Assembly: GCA_027487945.1 (NCBI GenBank)
Contig: JAIYCQ010000039.1
Location: 1 to 39,442, forward strand
Origin: Caulobacteraceae bacterium
GTDB taxonomy: Bacteria; Pseudomonadota; Alphaproteobacteria; Caulobacterales; Caulobacteraceae
Direction: 5' to 3'
DNA length: 39,442 nucleotides
Part shown: positions 25,601-32,907 of the stretch, piece by piece
Layout: every line of letters starts with the position of its first letter
Position numbering within the stretch: position 1 is the first letter of the stretch
Translations under genes and position numbers: made by a program
The notes under the pieces: generated by a model
The model's input: the letters and a program-made list of their open reading frames with translations, nothing else
What the model was told of the DNA's origin: nothing
Databases searched by the model: none

Positions 25601-26577
25601 CGGTCGTTGTCCAGTCGCGCGGAGAGAGAGGCCAGCACGGCCATGCGGGCGGCGACGCCCATCTCGACCTGGTCCTGGATCAGGCTGATCGCCGGATCGT
25701 CGGCCACATCCGAATCGATCTCCACGCCCCGGTTCATGGGCCCGGGATGCATGACCCGCACGCGGTCGGCGGCGCCCTTCAGCTTTTCCCGGTCGAGGCC
25801 CCAGTAGCGGAAATACTCGCGGGTCGAGGGGACGAGCGCCCCCTGCATCCGCTCCAGCTGCAGGCGCAGCATCATCACCACGTCGGCCCCGGCAATGCCC
25901 TTCGCCAGGTCGTGGAACACGGTCGCGCCCCAACGGTCGGCGCCGGCCGGGATCAGCGTCGGCGGTCCGACCAGCCGCACCTCGGCTCCCAGCACGCCAA
26001 GCAGGTTCACGTTCGAGCGGGCCACCCGGCTGTGCATCACGTCGCCGCAGATCGCGACGGTCAGGCCGGCGAGCCCGCCGAAGGCGCGGCGCATCGACAG
26101 GGCGTCCAGCAGCGCCTGGGTCGGGTGCTCATGCTGGCCGTCACCGGCGTTGATCACGCTGCAGCCGACCTTCTGGGCCAGCAGCGCTGCGGCGCCGGAT
26201 GAGGCGTGGCGCACGACGAGCAGGTCCGGTCGCATGGCGTTGAGCGTCACCGCCGTGTCGATCAGCGTTTCGCCCTTGGCCACCGACGAGGTCTTGACGC
26301 TCATGTTCATCGTGTCCGCGCCGAGGCGCTTGCCCGCCAGCTCGAAGCTGGCCTGGGTACGGGTCGAGTTCTCGAAGAACATGTTCACCAGGGTGCGGCC
26401 CTTGAGCAGGTCCAGCTTCTTGGTGGTCTGGCGATTCAGGTCGACGAAGGTGTCGGCAAGGTCGAGCAGGGCGTTCGCCTCGACGACGTTCAGATCCAGC
26501 GCGGAAAGGAAATGGCGGCGCGGAAAGGGGAAGGTCCGTGCGCGGACCTCGTCGATACCCGGAGCCGATGTCGTCAT
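25597..26577 (-). CDS. pyrB: Aspartate carbamoyltransferase catalytic subunit PyrB
   Basis: 326 aa. Condenses carbamoyl phosphate and aspartate to carbamoyl-aspartate, the committed step of pyrimidine synthesis. Motifs: the carbamoyl-phosphate site [13 protein letters not shown], the KGETLIDT loop, [17 protein letters not shown], the [10 protein letters not shown] segment, and the C-terminal [13 protein letters not shown]. The ATG at 26575-26577 gives [10 protein letters not shown]; the frame extends upstream to 26679, but those residues lack a domain. pyrC' follows with a 4-bp overlap. tRNA-Leu is divergent, 140 bp away. No pyrI regulatory subunit is seen, consistent with a PyrBC'-type enzyme. 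Confidence 0.95.
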   Translation of the reverse strand: MTTSAPGIDEVRARTFPFPRRHFLSALDLNVVEANALLDLADTFVDLNRQTTKKLDLLKGRTLVNMFFENSTRTQASFELAGKRLGADTMNMSVKTSSVAKGETLIDTAVTLNAMRPDLLVVRHASSGAAALLAQKVGCSVINAGDGQHEHPTQALLDALSMRRAFGGLAGLTVAICGDVMHSRVARSNVNLLGVLGAEVRLVGPPTLIPAGADRWGATVFHDLAKGIAGADVVMMLRLQLERMQGALVPSTREYFRYWGLDREKLKGAADRVRVMHPGPMNRGVEIDSDVADDPAISLIQDQVEMGVAARMAVLASLSARLDNDR

Positions 26578-26717
26578 GAGCCGGTGTTCTAGGGGAGGCG
26601 GAGGATTCCGCCAACCTGTCTTGTGAAGGCGCGACGAATGGCGCGCCACTGACACGCGGCGCAACACGGCTCTTCCCATCGCGTCCGGCTTTTGCTAACC
26701 CCCGCGCCTCACCACGG

Positions 26718-26804
26718 GCGGTCGTGGCGGAATTGGTAGACGCGCAGCGTTGAGGTCGCTGTTCCTTAACCGGAGTGGAAGTTCGAGTCTTCTCGACCGC
26801 ACCA
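26718..26804 (+). tRNA. tRNA-Leu (anticodon GAG)
   Basis: 87 nt with CCA encoded. The acceptor stem GCGGTCG (26718-26724) pairs with CGACCGC (26794-26800), followed by discriminator A and CCA (26802-26804). The anticodon stem CAGCG / CGCTG encloses the loop TTGAGGT with anticodon GAG (26752-26754), reading CUC/CUU codons. The D-arm GGAATTGGTAGACGC and the long variable arm (GTTCCTTAACCGGAGT region) are as expected of a class II tRNA; the T-loop is TTCGAGT. No integrase or attachment-site duplication is seen beside it. Confidence 0.96.
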
Positions 26805-26964
26805 TCCTGCTTCGCTCCTTCGGAGCTCTGCGGGACAAGCCGTGAGTGAGATGGCCATGCCCGGCCATGAACAGAAAGGGGCCGTCCGGTTGCGCCTTGG
26901 CGAAACGGGATGAATCAGGTGTCTGGGCTATCCAGGCTCCACAACTCGTACAGGAGGCCCCGAC

Positions 26965-28410
26965 ATGACCCGGGAAGACGCCGACCTGAACGAGAGGGGC
27001 AAATCCCACGGGCGCTTCGCCGAAGACGGTGAGCGCCCGGAGGACCTCGAAGATCTCGCCCTCGGCGACGACTACGCCCTCAACCCCGAATACGTCGACA
27101 TGGTGATCGACGCCGCTGACCGCGGCGACGCCGAGCGTCTGCGTGAGCTCGTCGGGGCGCTGCGTTCCGAGGACGTCGCCGACCTGATGGGGTTCCTCAA
27201 CGCCGACTACCGCGAAGAGATCATCCCCTGCCTCGACTCCGAGACGCTCGCCGAGGTGCTGTCGGAGCTGGACGAGAACCTCCGCGAGGAGGTGCTCGAC
27301 ACCGTAACCCCGACCGCCCTGGCCCGGGCGCTCGAGGAACTTGATTCGGATGACGCCGCCGACGTCGTCGACGACCTGGAGGGCGAGAAGCGCGCCCAGG
27401 TGCTCGCGGCGATGGACGAGACCGACCGCGCCGCCATCGAGCAGACCCTCGCCTACGAGGACGAGACCGCCGGCCGCCTGATGCAGCGCGAGGTGCTGGC
27501 CGCGCCGCAGTTCTGGACTGTTGGCCAGACCATCGATCATGTCCGCAGCGCCGGCGACGAGCTGCCAGAGCTGTTCTTCGACGTCTACATCGTAGATCCC
27601 GCCTACCGCCCGATCGGCGCCGCGGCGATCAGTCAACTCCTGCGGGCCAGGCGTGAGACCAGTCTGGCCGAGATCATGGGGCCGGTGACCGAGATCACCG
27701 TCGACATGGACCAGGAAGAGGTCGGCTATACCTTCAACAAGTATCACCTGATCAGCGCCCCGGTCGTCGACGCCGGCGGCCGGCTGGTCGGCCAGATCAC
27801 CGTCGACGACATCGTCGGCGTCATCCAGGACGAAGGCGAGGAAGACATTCTGGCCCTCGCCGGCGTGTCAGACGCCGGTCGCGACGCCGGCGTCTGGGAC
27901 GTGGCCCGGTCACGTCTGCCGTGGCTGGTGGTCAACACCCTGACCGCCGCCGCCGCCGCCAGCGTCATCGGCGCCTTCCAGGCCGAGATCGCCAAGCTGG
28001 TCACCCTCGCCATCCTGATGCCGGTCGTCGCCTCTCTGGGCGGCAATGCCGGGACCCAGACCCTGGCCGTCGCCGTCCGCGCGCTGGCCAGCCGCGAGCT
28101 GAACGCCTCGAACGCCGTGCGCATCATCCTGCGCGAGATGGCGGTCGGCCTGGTCAACGGCGGCGTTCTGGCGGTGATCATGGGCGCGGCGACCTATGTC
28201 TTCTTCCGCGACCCTATGCTCTGCTTGACCATCGGGCTGGCGCTGGTCATCAATCTGTTCATGGCTGCCCTGGCCGGCATTCTGGTGCCGCTCGCCCTGG
28301 ACCGCCTGGAACGCGACCCCGCGGTGTCGTCTTCGGTCTTCGTCACCTTCGTGACCGATTTCATGGGTTTCCTGTCCTTCCTCGGACTGGCCGCGCTCAT
28401 CCTTCTCTGA
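26965..28410 (+). CDS. mgtE: Magnesium transporter MgtE
   Basis: 481 aa, a Mg2+ channel of the inner membrane gated by cytoplasmic Mg2+. Domains in order: an acidic MgtE_N superhelix (about 40-145, with LDENLREEVLD, LDSDDAADVVDDL), two CBS domains (about 150-280; YHLISAPVVDAGGRLVGQITVDDIV), and a C-terminal block of five membrane helices (from about 310: SRLPWLVVNTLTAAAAASV) including the pore-type LMPVVASLGGNAGTQTLAVAVRAL. The N-terminal 40 residues are Asp/Glu-rich and may add Mg2+ sites. The ATG at 26965 has AGGAGG (26952-26957) at 7 nt. No M-box or other Mg-riboswitch is seen in the 160-bp leader after the tRNA. Confidence 0.95.
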   Translation: MTREDADLNERGKSHGRFAEDGERPEDLEDLALGDDYALNPEYVDMVIDAADRGDAERLRELVGALRSEDVADLMGFLNADYREEIIPCLDSETLAEVLSELDENLREEVLDTVTPTALARALEELDSDDAADVVDDLEGEKRAQVLAAMDETDRAAIEQTLAYEDETAGRLMQREVLAAPQFWTVGQTIDHVRSAGDELPELFFDVYIVDPAYRPIGAAAISQLLRARRETSLAEIMGPVTEITVDMDQEEVGYTFNKYHLISAPVVDAGGRLVGQITVDDIVGVIQDEGEEDILALAGVSDAGRDAGVWDVARSRLPWLVVNTLTAAAAASVIGAFQAEIAKLVTLAILMPVVASLGGNAGTQTLAVAVRALASRELNASNAVRIILREMAVGLVNGGVLAVIMGAATYVFFRDPMLCLTIGLALVINLFMAALAGILVPLALDRLERDPAVSSSVFVTFVTDFMGFLSFLGLAALILL

Positions 28411-28455
28411 CCCGCCGCTCGCCGGTTCCGGCCGCACGCGCATTCCCGTTCAGAG

Positions 28456-28468
28456 GGAGTTCAACTCC
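28456..28468. promoter_or_regulatory. Palindrome upstream of the sigma-54 site
   Basis: GGAGTT-C-AACTCC, 6-bp arms with one central base, ending 6 bp before the -24 element of the putative sigma-54 promoter of spmX. It is a possible binding site, but sits closer than enhancer sites normally do. Confidence 0.3.
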
Positions 28469-28471
28469 GGT

Positions 28472-28488
28472 TCGGCATCCCTCTTGCG
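28472..28488 (+). promoter_or_regulatory. Sigma-54 (RpoN) type promoter of spmX
   Basis: TCGGCATCCCTCTTGCG fits the -24/-12 pattern: GG (28474-28475), exactly ten bases, GC (28486-28487), with GGCA and TTGC flanks close to the TGGCAC-N5-TTGCW consensus. Transcription would start near 28499, leaving a leader of about 40 nt before the spmX ATG. In Caulobacter crescentus, spmX is known to be driven by RpoN with the activator TacA, which supports this reading. Confidence 0.7.
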
Positions 28489-28539
28489 GGAGTGGGTTGG
28501 AACGCAACCCTATCTGTCTCATTCCGGGTCAACAGGCCG

Positions 28540-30015
28540 ATGAAATCCCGCCACCAGGTCTCACGCGCCGCCATCGAACTGATCAAGTCGTTCGAAGGCT
28601 ATCGACGCAAGGCTGCCCAGCTTCCCGATGGACGCTGGACGATCGGCTACGGCCACACCCTGACCGCCCGCGAGGGCGCGGAGGTCTCCGAAGCCGACGC
28701 CGAAGCCCTGTTGATGTACGATCTCATCAACGTCGCCCACGCGGTCAACGAGCACAGCTACACGCCGCTGACCCAGAACCAGTTCGACGCCCTGTGCTGC
28801 TTCGCCTTCAACGTCGGGGTGGACAACTTCCGCCGCTCTTCGGTGCTGCGCCGGGTCAACGAGGGCCAGCTCCTGCAGGCCGCCTGCGCCATGGAGATGT
28901 GGCGCAAGGCCGACTTCGAGGGCGAGCGGATCGTGATCGATGCCCTGGTCCGCCGTCGCTCGGCGGAGAAGACGCTGTTCCTGACGCCCTCCAACGGCTG
29001 GATCCCCGCGCCCTCGCCAGTGCTGCGCCCCCGTGTCGACTACGATGTGGTCGCCGCCAGCCCGCGTGAGACGCCCACTGCTCTCAAGACCTCGACCGTA
29101 GACGACAAGGTCGTCGTCGAACGAGACGACACCGACGCCCCCCGGCCGACGGCTCCTCCCGTCGGGCCGGACACCGCGCCCCTGGCGACCGAAATCGCCG
29201 CGGCCGGTGTGGGCGCCGCTCTTGAGCAGCTGCTGCCCGACACCGCGGCGGCCGCGCCGGTGGCCCAGATCTATGCGCTGCGTGATCTTGAGCCGGCGCC
29301 GCCCCCGGTGATCGCCGAGGACGCGCCGGATGCGCCCCTGGCCGACGCGCCGCTCGAGATCGTCACGGTCGCCAATGCTCTGCCAGTGCCGGAGCCCGAA
29401 CCCGAGGCGGAGCCGGTCGAAGCCCCGACGATGACCGTCGTCGAGCTGCCGCAGCCGGAGCCGACGTCGACGCCCGGGCCTGTGCTCGCCGTCGTCAATG
29501 GCGATGTCGGCTTCACCCTGACCCCGGCTCCGGAAGTGTCCGTGGAGACCGTGCAGGACGACGCCTTCCGCATCGACCTGCCGGAGCCCGCCAACGAATC
29601 GGCCCCGGGACTCTTCGACGTCACCTTCGCCGAGCCCGTCCATCAGGGCGGAGCGACCCGGCCCCTGGTCAATGAAGACTACATCCGCCGCCTCGTCCGC
29701 GAGGACGAGATGGCCGAGCTCGACGCCGACTTCACCTTCGATGCGCCCACCGAGCCGGCCCGCTTCCAGGGCCTGCCGCTCGTCGGTCTCGGGCTGGGCG
29801 GCATGGCGCTGTTCGCCGGCGGCGTCGCCTGGGGGCTCAACGCCCAGGGCGGCGAGGGTCTGCTGAACCCGCTGGTGGTCAGCTGGGGCGTCGGCCTGAG
29901 CGGCATCGGCATGGCCGGCTTCGCCGCCTGGCGTCTGCTGAAGAACATGTTCGACGCCCCGTTCGACGATGAGGACGAGGACGCCGCCGAGACCGACGAA
30001 CAGGCGCAGGCCTGA
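28540..30015 (+). CDS. spmX: SpmX-like polarity protein (lysozyme-like domain, membrane-anchored)
   Basis: 491 aa. N-terminal GH24 lysozyme-like domain (about 1-150: SRAAIELIKSFEGYRRKAA, WTIGYGHT, NQFDALCCFAFNVG), then about 250 disordered residues rich in Pro, Glu and Ala, and two membrane segments near the C-terminus (about 408-428 and 440-462) before an acidic tail. This is the layout of Caulobacter SpmX, which marks the stalked pole, binds PopZ and recruits/activates the kinase DivJ. Of the T4-type triad E-x8-D-x5-T, E19 and T34 are kept but the aspartate position is L28, matching reports that SpmX lost muramidase activity. The ATG at 28540 is preferred over the frame start at 28492, which precedes the likely transcript start. 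Preceded by a sigma-54-type promoter. Against a phage endolysin: membrane tail and no phage genes. Confidence 0.87.
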   Translation: MKSRHQVSRAAIELIKSFEGYRRKAAQLPDGRWTIGYGHTLTAREGAEVSEADAEALLMYDLINVAHAVNEHSYTPLTQNQFDALCCFAFNVGVDNFRRSSVLRRVNEGQLLQAACAMEMWRKADFEGERIVIDALVRRRSAEKTLFLTPSNGWIPAPSPVLRPRVDYDVVAASPRETPTALKTSTVDDKVVVERDDTDAPRPTAPPVGPDTAPLATEIAAAGVGAALEQLLPDTAAAAPVAQIYALRDLEPAPPPVIAEDAPDAPLADAPLEIVTVANALPVPEPEPEAEPVEAPTMTVVELPQPEPTSTPGPVLAVVNGDVGFTLTPAPEVSVETVQDDAFRIDLPEPANESAPGLFDVTFAEPVHQGGATRPLVNEDYIRRLVREDEMAELDADFTFDAPTEPARFQGLPLVGLGLGGMALFAGGVAWGLNAQGGEGLLNPLVVSWGVGLSGIGMAGFAAWRLLKNMFDAPFDDEDEDAAETDEQAQA

Positions 30016-30046
30016 CGTCAGTGCAGCCGGCTTGGGGGAGCCGGCG

Positions 30047-30081
30047 CGCCCCGCGGATCGGGCGGTCCGCGGGGCGTTCTT
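30047..30081 (+). terminator. Terminator after spmX
   Basis: CGCCCCGCGGA / TCCGCGGGGCG, an 11-bp perfect stem with an 8-nt loop, followed by TTCTT. A smaller hairpin GCCGGC-TTGGGGGA-GCCGGC (30026-30045) precedes it. Confidence 0.75.
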
Positions 30082-30143
30082 GCGTCAGGATTCTGCAATG
30101 ATCATGCGTGCCGCCCCGCGGTTGGCGTGCTAATTCCCCCTCC

Positions 30144-31301
30144 ATGACCGGACCTTCCATGGAATTCGGCCTCGGTGAGACCGCCGACGCCATTCGCGAA
30201 ACCACCGCCCGTTTCGCCGCTGACCGCATCGCGCCGATGGCGGCCGAGATTGACCGCGACAACCATTTCCCCCGCGAACTCTGGCCCGAGATGGGCCAGC
30301 TCGGCCTGCACGGCATCACGGTCGAGGAAGAGTTCGGCGGCCTGGGCCTGGGGTACCTGGAGCATGTGGTGGCGATGGAGGAGGTCTCCCGCGTCTCCGC
30401 CGCGATCGGGCTGAGCTATGGCGCCCACTCGAACCTCTGCATCAACCAGATCCGCCGCTGGGCGACGCCTGAGCAGAAGGCGCGCTATCTGCCGAAGCTG
30501 ATCAGCGGCGAGCATGTCGGATCGCTGGCGATGAGCGAAGCGGGGGCCGGCTCGGATGTCGTCTCCATGACGCTGCGCGCCGACCGCAAGGGCGATCGGT
30601 TCGTGCTGAACGGGACGAAGTTCTGGATCACCAACGCGCCGCACGCCGACACCCTCGTGGTCTACGCCAAGACCAGCCCGGGGGAGGGGAGCCGCGGCAT
30701 CACCGCCTTCCTGATCGAGAAGGGGATGAAGGGCTTCAGCGTTTCGAAGAAGCTCGACAAGATGGGGATGCGCGGCAGCGATACCGCGGAACTGGTGTTC
30801 GAGGACTGCGAGGTCCCGGAAGAGAACATCATGGGGCCTGAGAACGGCGGCGTCGGGGTGCTGATGAGCGGCCTAGACTACGAGCGCGCCGTCCTGGCCG
30901 CGGGCCCGCTGGGCATCATGCAGGCCTGCCTGGACGTCGTGCTGCCCTACGTCCGCGACCGGAAGCAGTTTGGCAAGCCGATCGGATCGTTCCAGCTGAT
31001 GCAGGGCAAGGTGGCGGACATGTACGTCGCCCTGAATTCGGCCCGCGCCTACGTCTACGCGGTCGCCCGGGCCTGCGACGCCGGCAAGACCACCCGCTTC
31101 GACGCCGCCGGCGCCATCCTGCTGGCCAGCGAGAACGCCATGACGGTCGCCAACCAGGCCATCCAGGCCCTGGGCGGCGCCGGCTACACCAAGGAGTGGC
31201 CGGTCGAGCGCTACCTGCGCGATGCGAAGCTGTACGACATCGGCGCGGGCACCAATGAGATCCGCCGGTTCCTGATCGGCCGCGAGCTGGTGGGCGGATA
31301 G
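30144..31301 (+). CDS. liuA: Isovaleryl-CoA dehydrogenase
   Basis: 385 aa, an FAD-dependent acyl-CoA dehydrogenase. Motifs: [51 protein letters not shown], and the C-terminal [33 protein letters not shown]. The catalytic glutamate of the isovaleryl-CoA branch is E247 in [15 protein letters not shown]; other branches carry it elsewhere, so this assignment is good. It converts isovaleryl-CoA to 3-methylcrotonyl-CoA in leucine breakdown. The later steps (liuB, liuC, liuD) lie 3.4 kb downstream on the same strand. Start chosen at ATG 30144 (MTGPSMEFG); ATG 30159 is an alternative; neither has a strong ribosome-binding site. Confidence 0.92.
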   Translation: MTGPSMEFGLGETADAIRETTARFAADRIAPMAAEIDRDNHFPRELWPEMGQLGLHGITVEEEFGGLGLGYLEHVVAMEEVSRVSAAIGLSYGAHSNLCINQIRRWATPEQKARYLPKLISGEHVGSLAMSEAGAGSDVVSMTLRADRKGDRFVLNGTKFWITNAPHADTLVVYAKTSPGEGSRGITAFLIEKGMKGFSVSKKLDKMGMRGSDTAELVFEDCEVPEENIMGPENGGVGVLMSGLDYERAVLAAGPLGIMQACLDVVLPYVRDRKQFGKPIGSFQLMQGKVADMYVALNSARAYVYAVARACDAGKTTRFDAAGAILLASENAMTVANQAIQALGGAGYTKEWPVERYLRDAKLYDIGAGTNEIRRFLIGRELVGG

Positions 31302-31327
31302 CCGCCGGTCCGGCCTCCTGACATGCG

Positions 31328-31357
31328 AAAGGCCGCCCGGGCGCCCGGACGGCCTTT
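31328..31357. terminator. Bidirectional terminator-like hairpin after liuA and the minigenes
   Basis: AAAGGCCG ... CGGCCTTT outer stem with a further CCGGGC/GCCCGG core (one mismatch). It has A-rich and T-rich ends on both strands, though only TTT. It ends liuA on the plus strand and, on the minus strand, anything running down from 31513. Confidence 0.7.
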
Positions 31358-31400
31358 CCATCGTCATGCCGCGGTCGCGCGGCTCAACACTTGGCGCTGA

Positions 31401-31472
31401 TCAGGCGCCGACCTCCGCCATGGCGGAAGACCGGGTCATGCATTGCGACCGAGGGCTCATACGATGAGACAC
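31401..31472 (-). CDS. 23-codon minigene with a perfect Shine-Dalgarno sequence
   Basis: GTG start at 31470-31472, 23 aa, peptide rich in Met, Ser and Arg (starts MSHRMSPRSQC, ends AMAEVGA). It is preceded by AAAGGAGGTGA (complement of 31477-31487), an 11-nt exact match to the usual 16S rRNA 3' end, with 7 nt between GGAGG and the GTG. Two palindromes lie inside: CTCAT-CGT-ATGAG near the start and TCCGCCATGGCGGA near the end. The stop is followed about 45 bp later by the terminator at 31328-31357. The very strong ribosome-binding site argues for real translation; the function is unknown. It could be a peptide, a dual-function RNA or a leader. I do not claim a known family. Confidence 0.5.
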   Translation of the reverse strand: MSHRMSPRSQCMTRSSAMAEVGA

Positions 31473-31486
31473 GTGGTCACCTCCTT

Positions 31487-31513
31487 TCAGCTGTTGAACA
31501 GGACCTTCAGCAT
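31487..31513 (-). CDS. 8-codon upstream minigene, overlapping the next one's ribosome-binding site
   Basis: ATG at 31511-31513, reading MLKVLFNS then TGA. Its stop codon shares a base with the AAAGGAGGTGA ribosome-binding site of the 23-codon frame, so ribosomes finishing here would arrive on that site: a layout for translational coupling or for an attenuating leader peptide. Its own ribosome-binding site is weak (GGAGAACCGCACCC upstream, 10 nt). Short frames like this arise by chance, so confidence is low on its own; the link to the next frame is the reason for listing it. Confidence 0.3.
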   Translation of the reverse strand: MLKVLFNS

Positions 31514-31587
31514 GGGTGCGGTTCTCCGAATCGGAAAGCCCTGAACCACAGGCTCGTGCAAACGCCCCGTCAGGTGCGGTTTTCAGG

Positions 31588-32037
31588 TCACTTCAGCTTC
31601 TGGACCTGCGCCGGGCAATCATCCCCCAGGCGTTTGGCGCTGGTGCTCGCGGTGGCCGAGACCGGCACCCCGGCGACCTTGCCGGACAGGCTGGCGTTGA
31701 GGGTGAAGGCGGTCGGGGAATAGGTCCCTGTGGCCGTCACCGCGACGGTGCGGCCGCGTTTGTCGACGCAGGTCCCCTTGAAATACATCTTGCCGCCGGC
31801 CACCCGCTTTTCGGGATAGGTGCAGGTGTAGTGGCGGTTGATCCGGCCGGACATCACCTTGTCCACGTCGGCGGGCGTGATGCAGCGGCGTTCCCGGTCG
31901 ACGTCCCTGATGACGAAGTTGAGCGTGTTGGTGCTCTCCCACCATCCCGGCTGGATCGTGGACGTTTCCTGGGCCACGGCGGGGGCGGCGAGCAGGCCGG
32001 CGGCGGCGAGCGAGGCGAGGATGCGGATCGTCTTCAT
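31588..32037 (-). CDS. DUF3617-family secreted protein
   Basis: 149 aa. Signal peptide MKTIRILASLAAAGLLAAPAVA, cleaved before QE; the mature protein starts with IQPGWWESTNTLNFV, the usual DUF3617 opening (extract of PGxWE), and has four cysteines (RRCITPADVDK, YTCTYPEK, GTCVDKRG, DDCPAQ). DUF3617 proteins are periplasmic beta-rich proteins of unknown function, widespread in alphaproteobacteria. The ATG at 32035-32037 is preferred: the longer frame upstream lies over the divergent methyltransferase. The minigene pair lies 74 bp downstream on the same strand; whether it shares this transcript is unclear. Confidence 0.82.
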   Translation of the reverse strand: MKTIRILASLAAAGLLAAPAVAQETSTIQPGWWESTNTLNFVIRDVDRERRCITPADVDKVMSGRINRHYTCTYPEKRVAGGKMYFKGTCVDKRGRTVAVTATGTYSPTAFTLNASLSGKVAGVPVSATASTSAKRLGDDCPAQVQKLK

Positions 32038-32133
32038 GGGCCTGTGTCTTGCGTAGGATGCGTGGCGGTCTTTTGGCAGTCCGCGCATGAATGCACGATG
32101 ACCGGCCGGTGCAAACCGGTGTAGGCGAGGTTC

Positions 32134-32907
32134 ATGCCGAGTTGGGATCCCGACGTCTACGAGCGGTACAGGACCTACCGCGACCGTCCCGCCCTGGATC
32201 TGATGGTCCAGATCCCGCCGCATGACTTCAACGAGATCTGGGATCTGGGCTGCGGGACCGGCGAGCACGCCGCGCTGCTGTCCGCCCGGCATCCGGGGGC
32301 CAGGGTTCACGGCCTCGATTCGAGCTCCGACATGCTGGCGGCCGCCCGCCGCCGCGCCGCCGACGTCGACTGGGTGCTGGGCGGGGTCGAGGACTGGGCC
32401 CCGGACAGGGCGCCGGACCTGCTGTTCAGCAACGCCGCACTGCAGTGGCTGCCGGATCATCCGACGCTGTTCCCGCGCCTGGCGGGCGGGCTGGCGAGCG
32501 GCGGGGTCTTCGCATGCCAGATGCCGATGGCGTTCGAGACGGAGCATCACCGCATCCTGCGCGAGACGGCCGAGGAGGGGCCCTGGGCATCGCTGACCGC
32601 CTCGGCGCGGGTCATTCGCCCAACACCGTCGCTGGACGACTACTACGGCTGGCTGGCCCCGATGTGCGGTGAGATCGACCTTTGGACCACCACCTACCTG
32701 CACGCTCTGGAGGGGGATGATCCCGTCCTCGAGTGGATGCGCGGCACGGGGCTGCGGCCCTATCTCGACGTCCTCACGGATCCGGCGCTGCGGGAGGCGT
32801 TCCTGGCGGCGGTCCGGACAGGACTGGCGCAGGCGTTTCCGGCCCGGGATGACGGCGTCACCCTGTTCCCGTTTCCGCGGATGTTCATCGTCGCAAGCCG
32901 ACGCTAG
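32134..32907 (+). CDS. tam: Trans-aconitate 2-methyltransferase-like SAM methyltransferase
   Basis: 257 aa, class I Rossmann-fold methyltransferase using S-adenosylmethionine. The SAM motif DLGCGTGEHAALLSARHP (about 37-54) and the following LDSSSDMLAAARRR are clear, then FSNAALQWLPDH and MPMAFETEHH, a set seen in Tam proteins that methyl-esterify trans-aconitate, a by-product that inhibits aconitase. The N-terminal WDPDVYERYRTYRDRPALDLM also fits Tam. The ATG at 32134 starts MPSWDP. Its stop codon overlaps the stop of the convergent patatin-like gene in a CTAG (32904-32907). The Tam label is by similarity of motifs; a related small-acid methyltransferase is possible. Confidence 0.83.
   Translation: MPSWDPDVYERYRTYRDRPALDLMVQIPPHDFNEIWDLGCGTGEHAALLSARHPGARVHGLDSSSDMLAAARRRAADVDWVLGGVEDWAPDRAPDLLFSNAALQWLPDHPTLFPRLAGGLASGGVFACQMPMAFETEHHRILRETAEEGPWASLTASARVIRPTPSLDDYYGWLAPMCGEIDLWTTTYLHALEGDDPVLEWMRGTGLRPYLDVLTDPALREAFLAAVRTGLAQAFPARDDGVTLFPFPRMFIVASRR

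Noticed and set aside
24314..25807. 497-codon plus-strand open frame over pyrC'
   Set aside because: Same kind of antisense shadow, no domain, and pyrB-pyrC' coupling explains the region.
26640..26960. Genomic island or attachment site at tRNA-Leu
   Set aside because: No integrase, no direct repeat of the tRNA 3' end found nearby, and both flanks are housekeeping genes.
28540..30015. Phage endolysin / prophage remnant
   Set aside because: GH24-like domain, but with a long acidic linker, two C-terminal membrane segments and no holin or structural phage genes nearby; SpmX explains it.
31477..31492. Fragment of a 16S rRNA gene on the plus strand (TCACCTCCTTTCAG)
   Set aside because: The match is limited to the anti-Shine-Dalgarno stretch, with no adjoining rRNA sequence; it is better explained as a strong ribosome-binding site on the minus strand.
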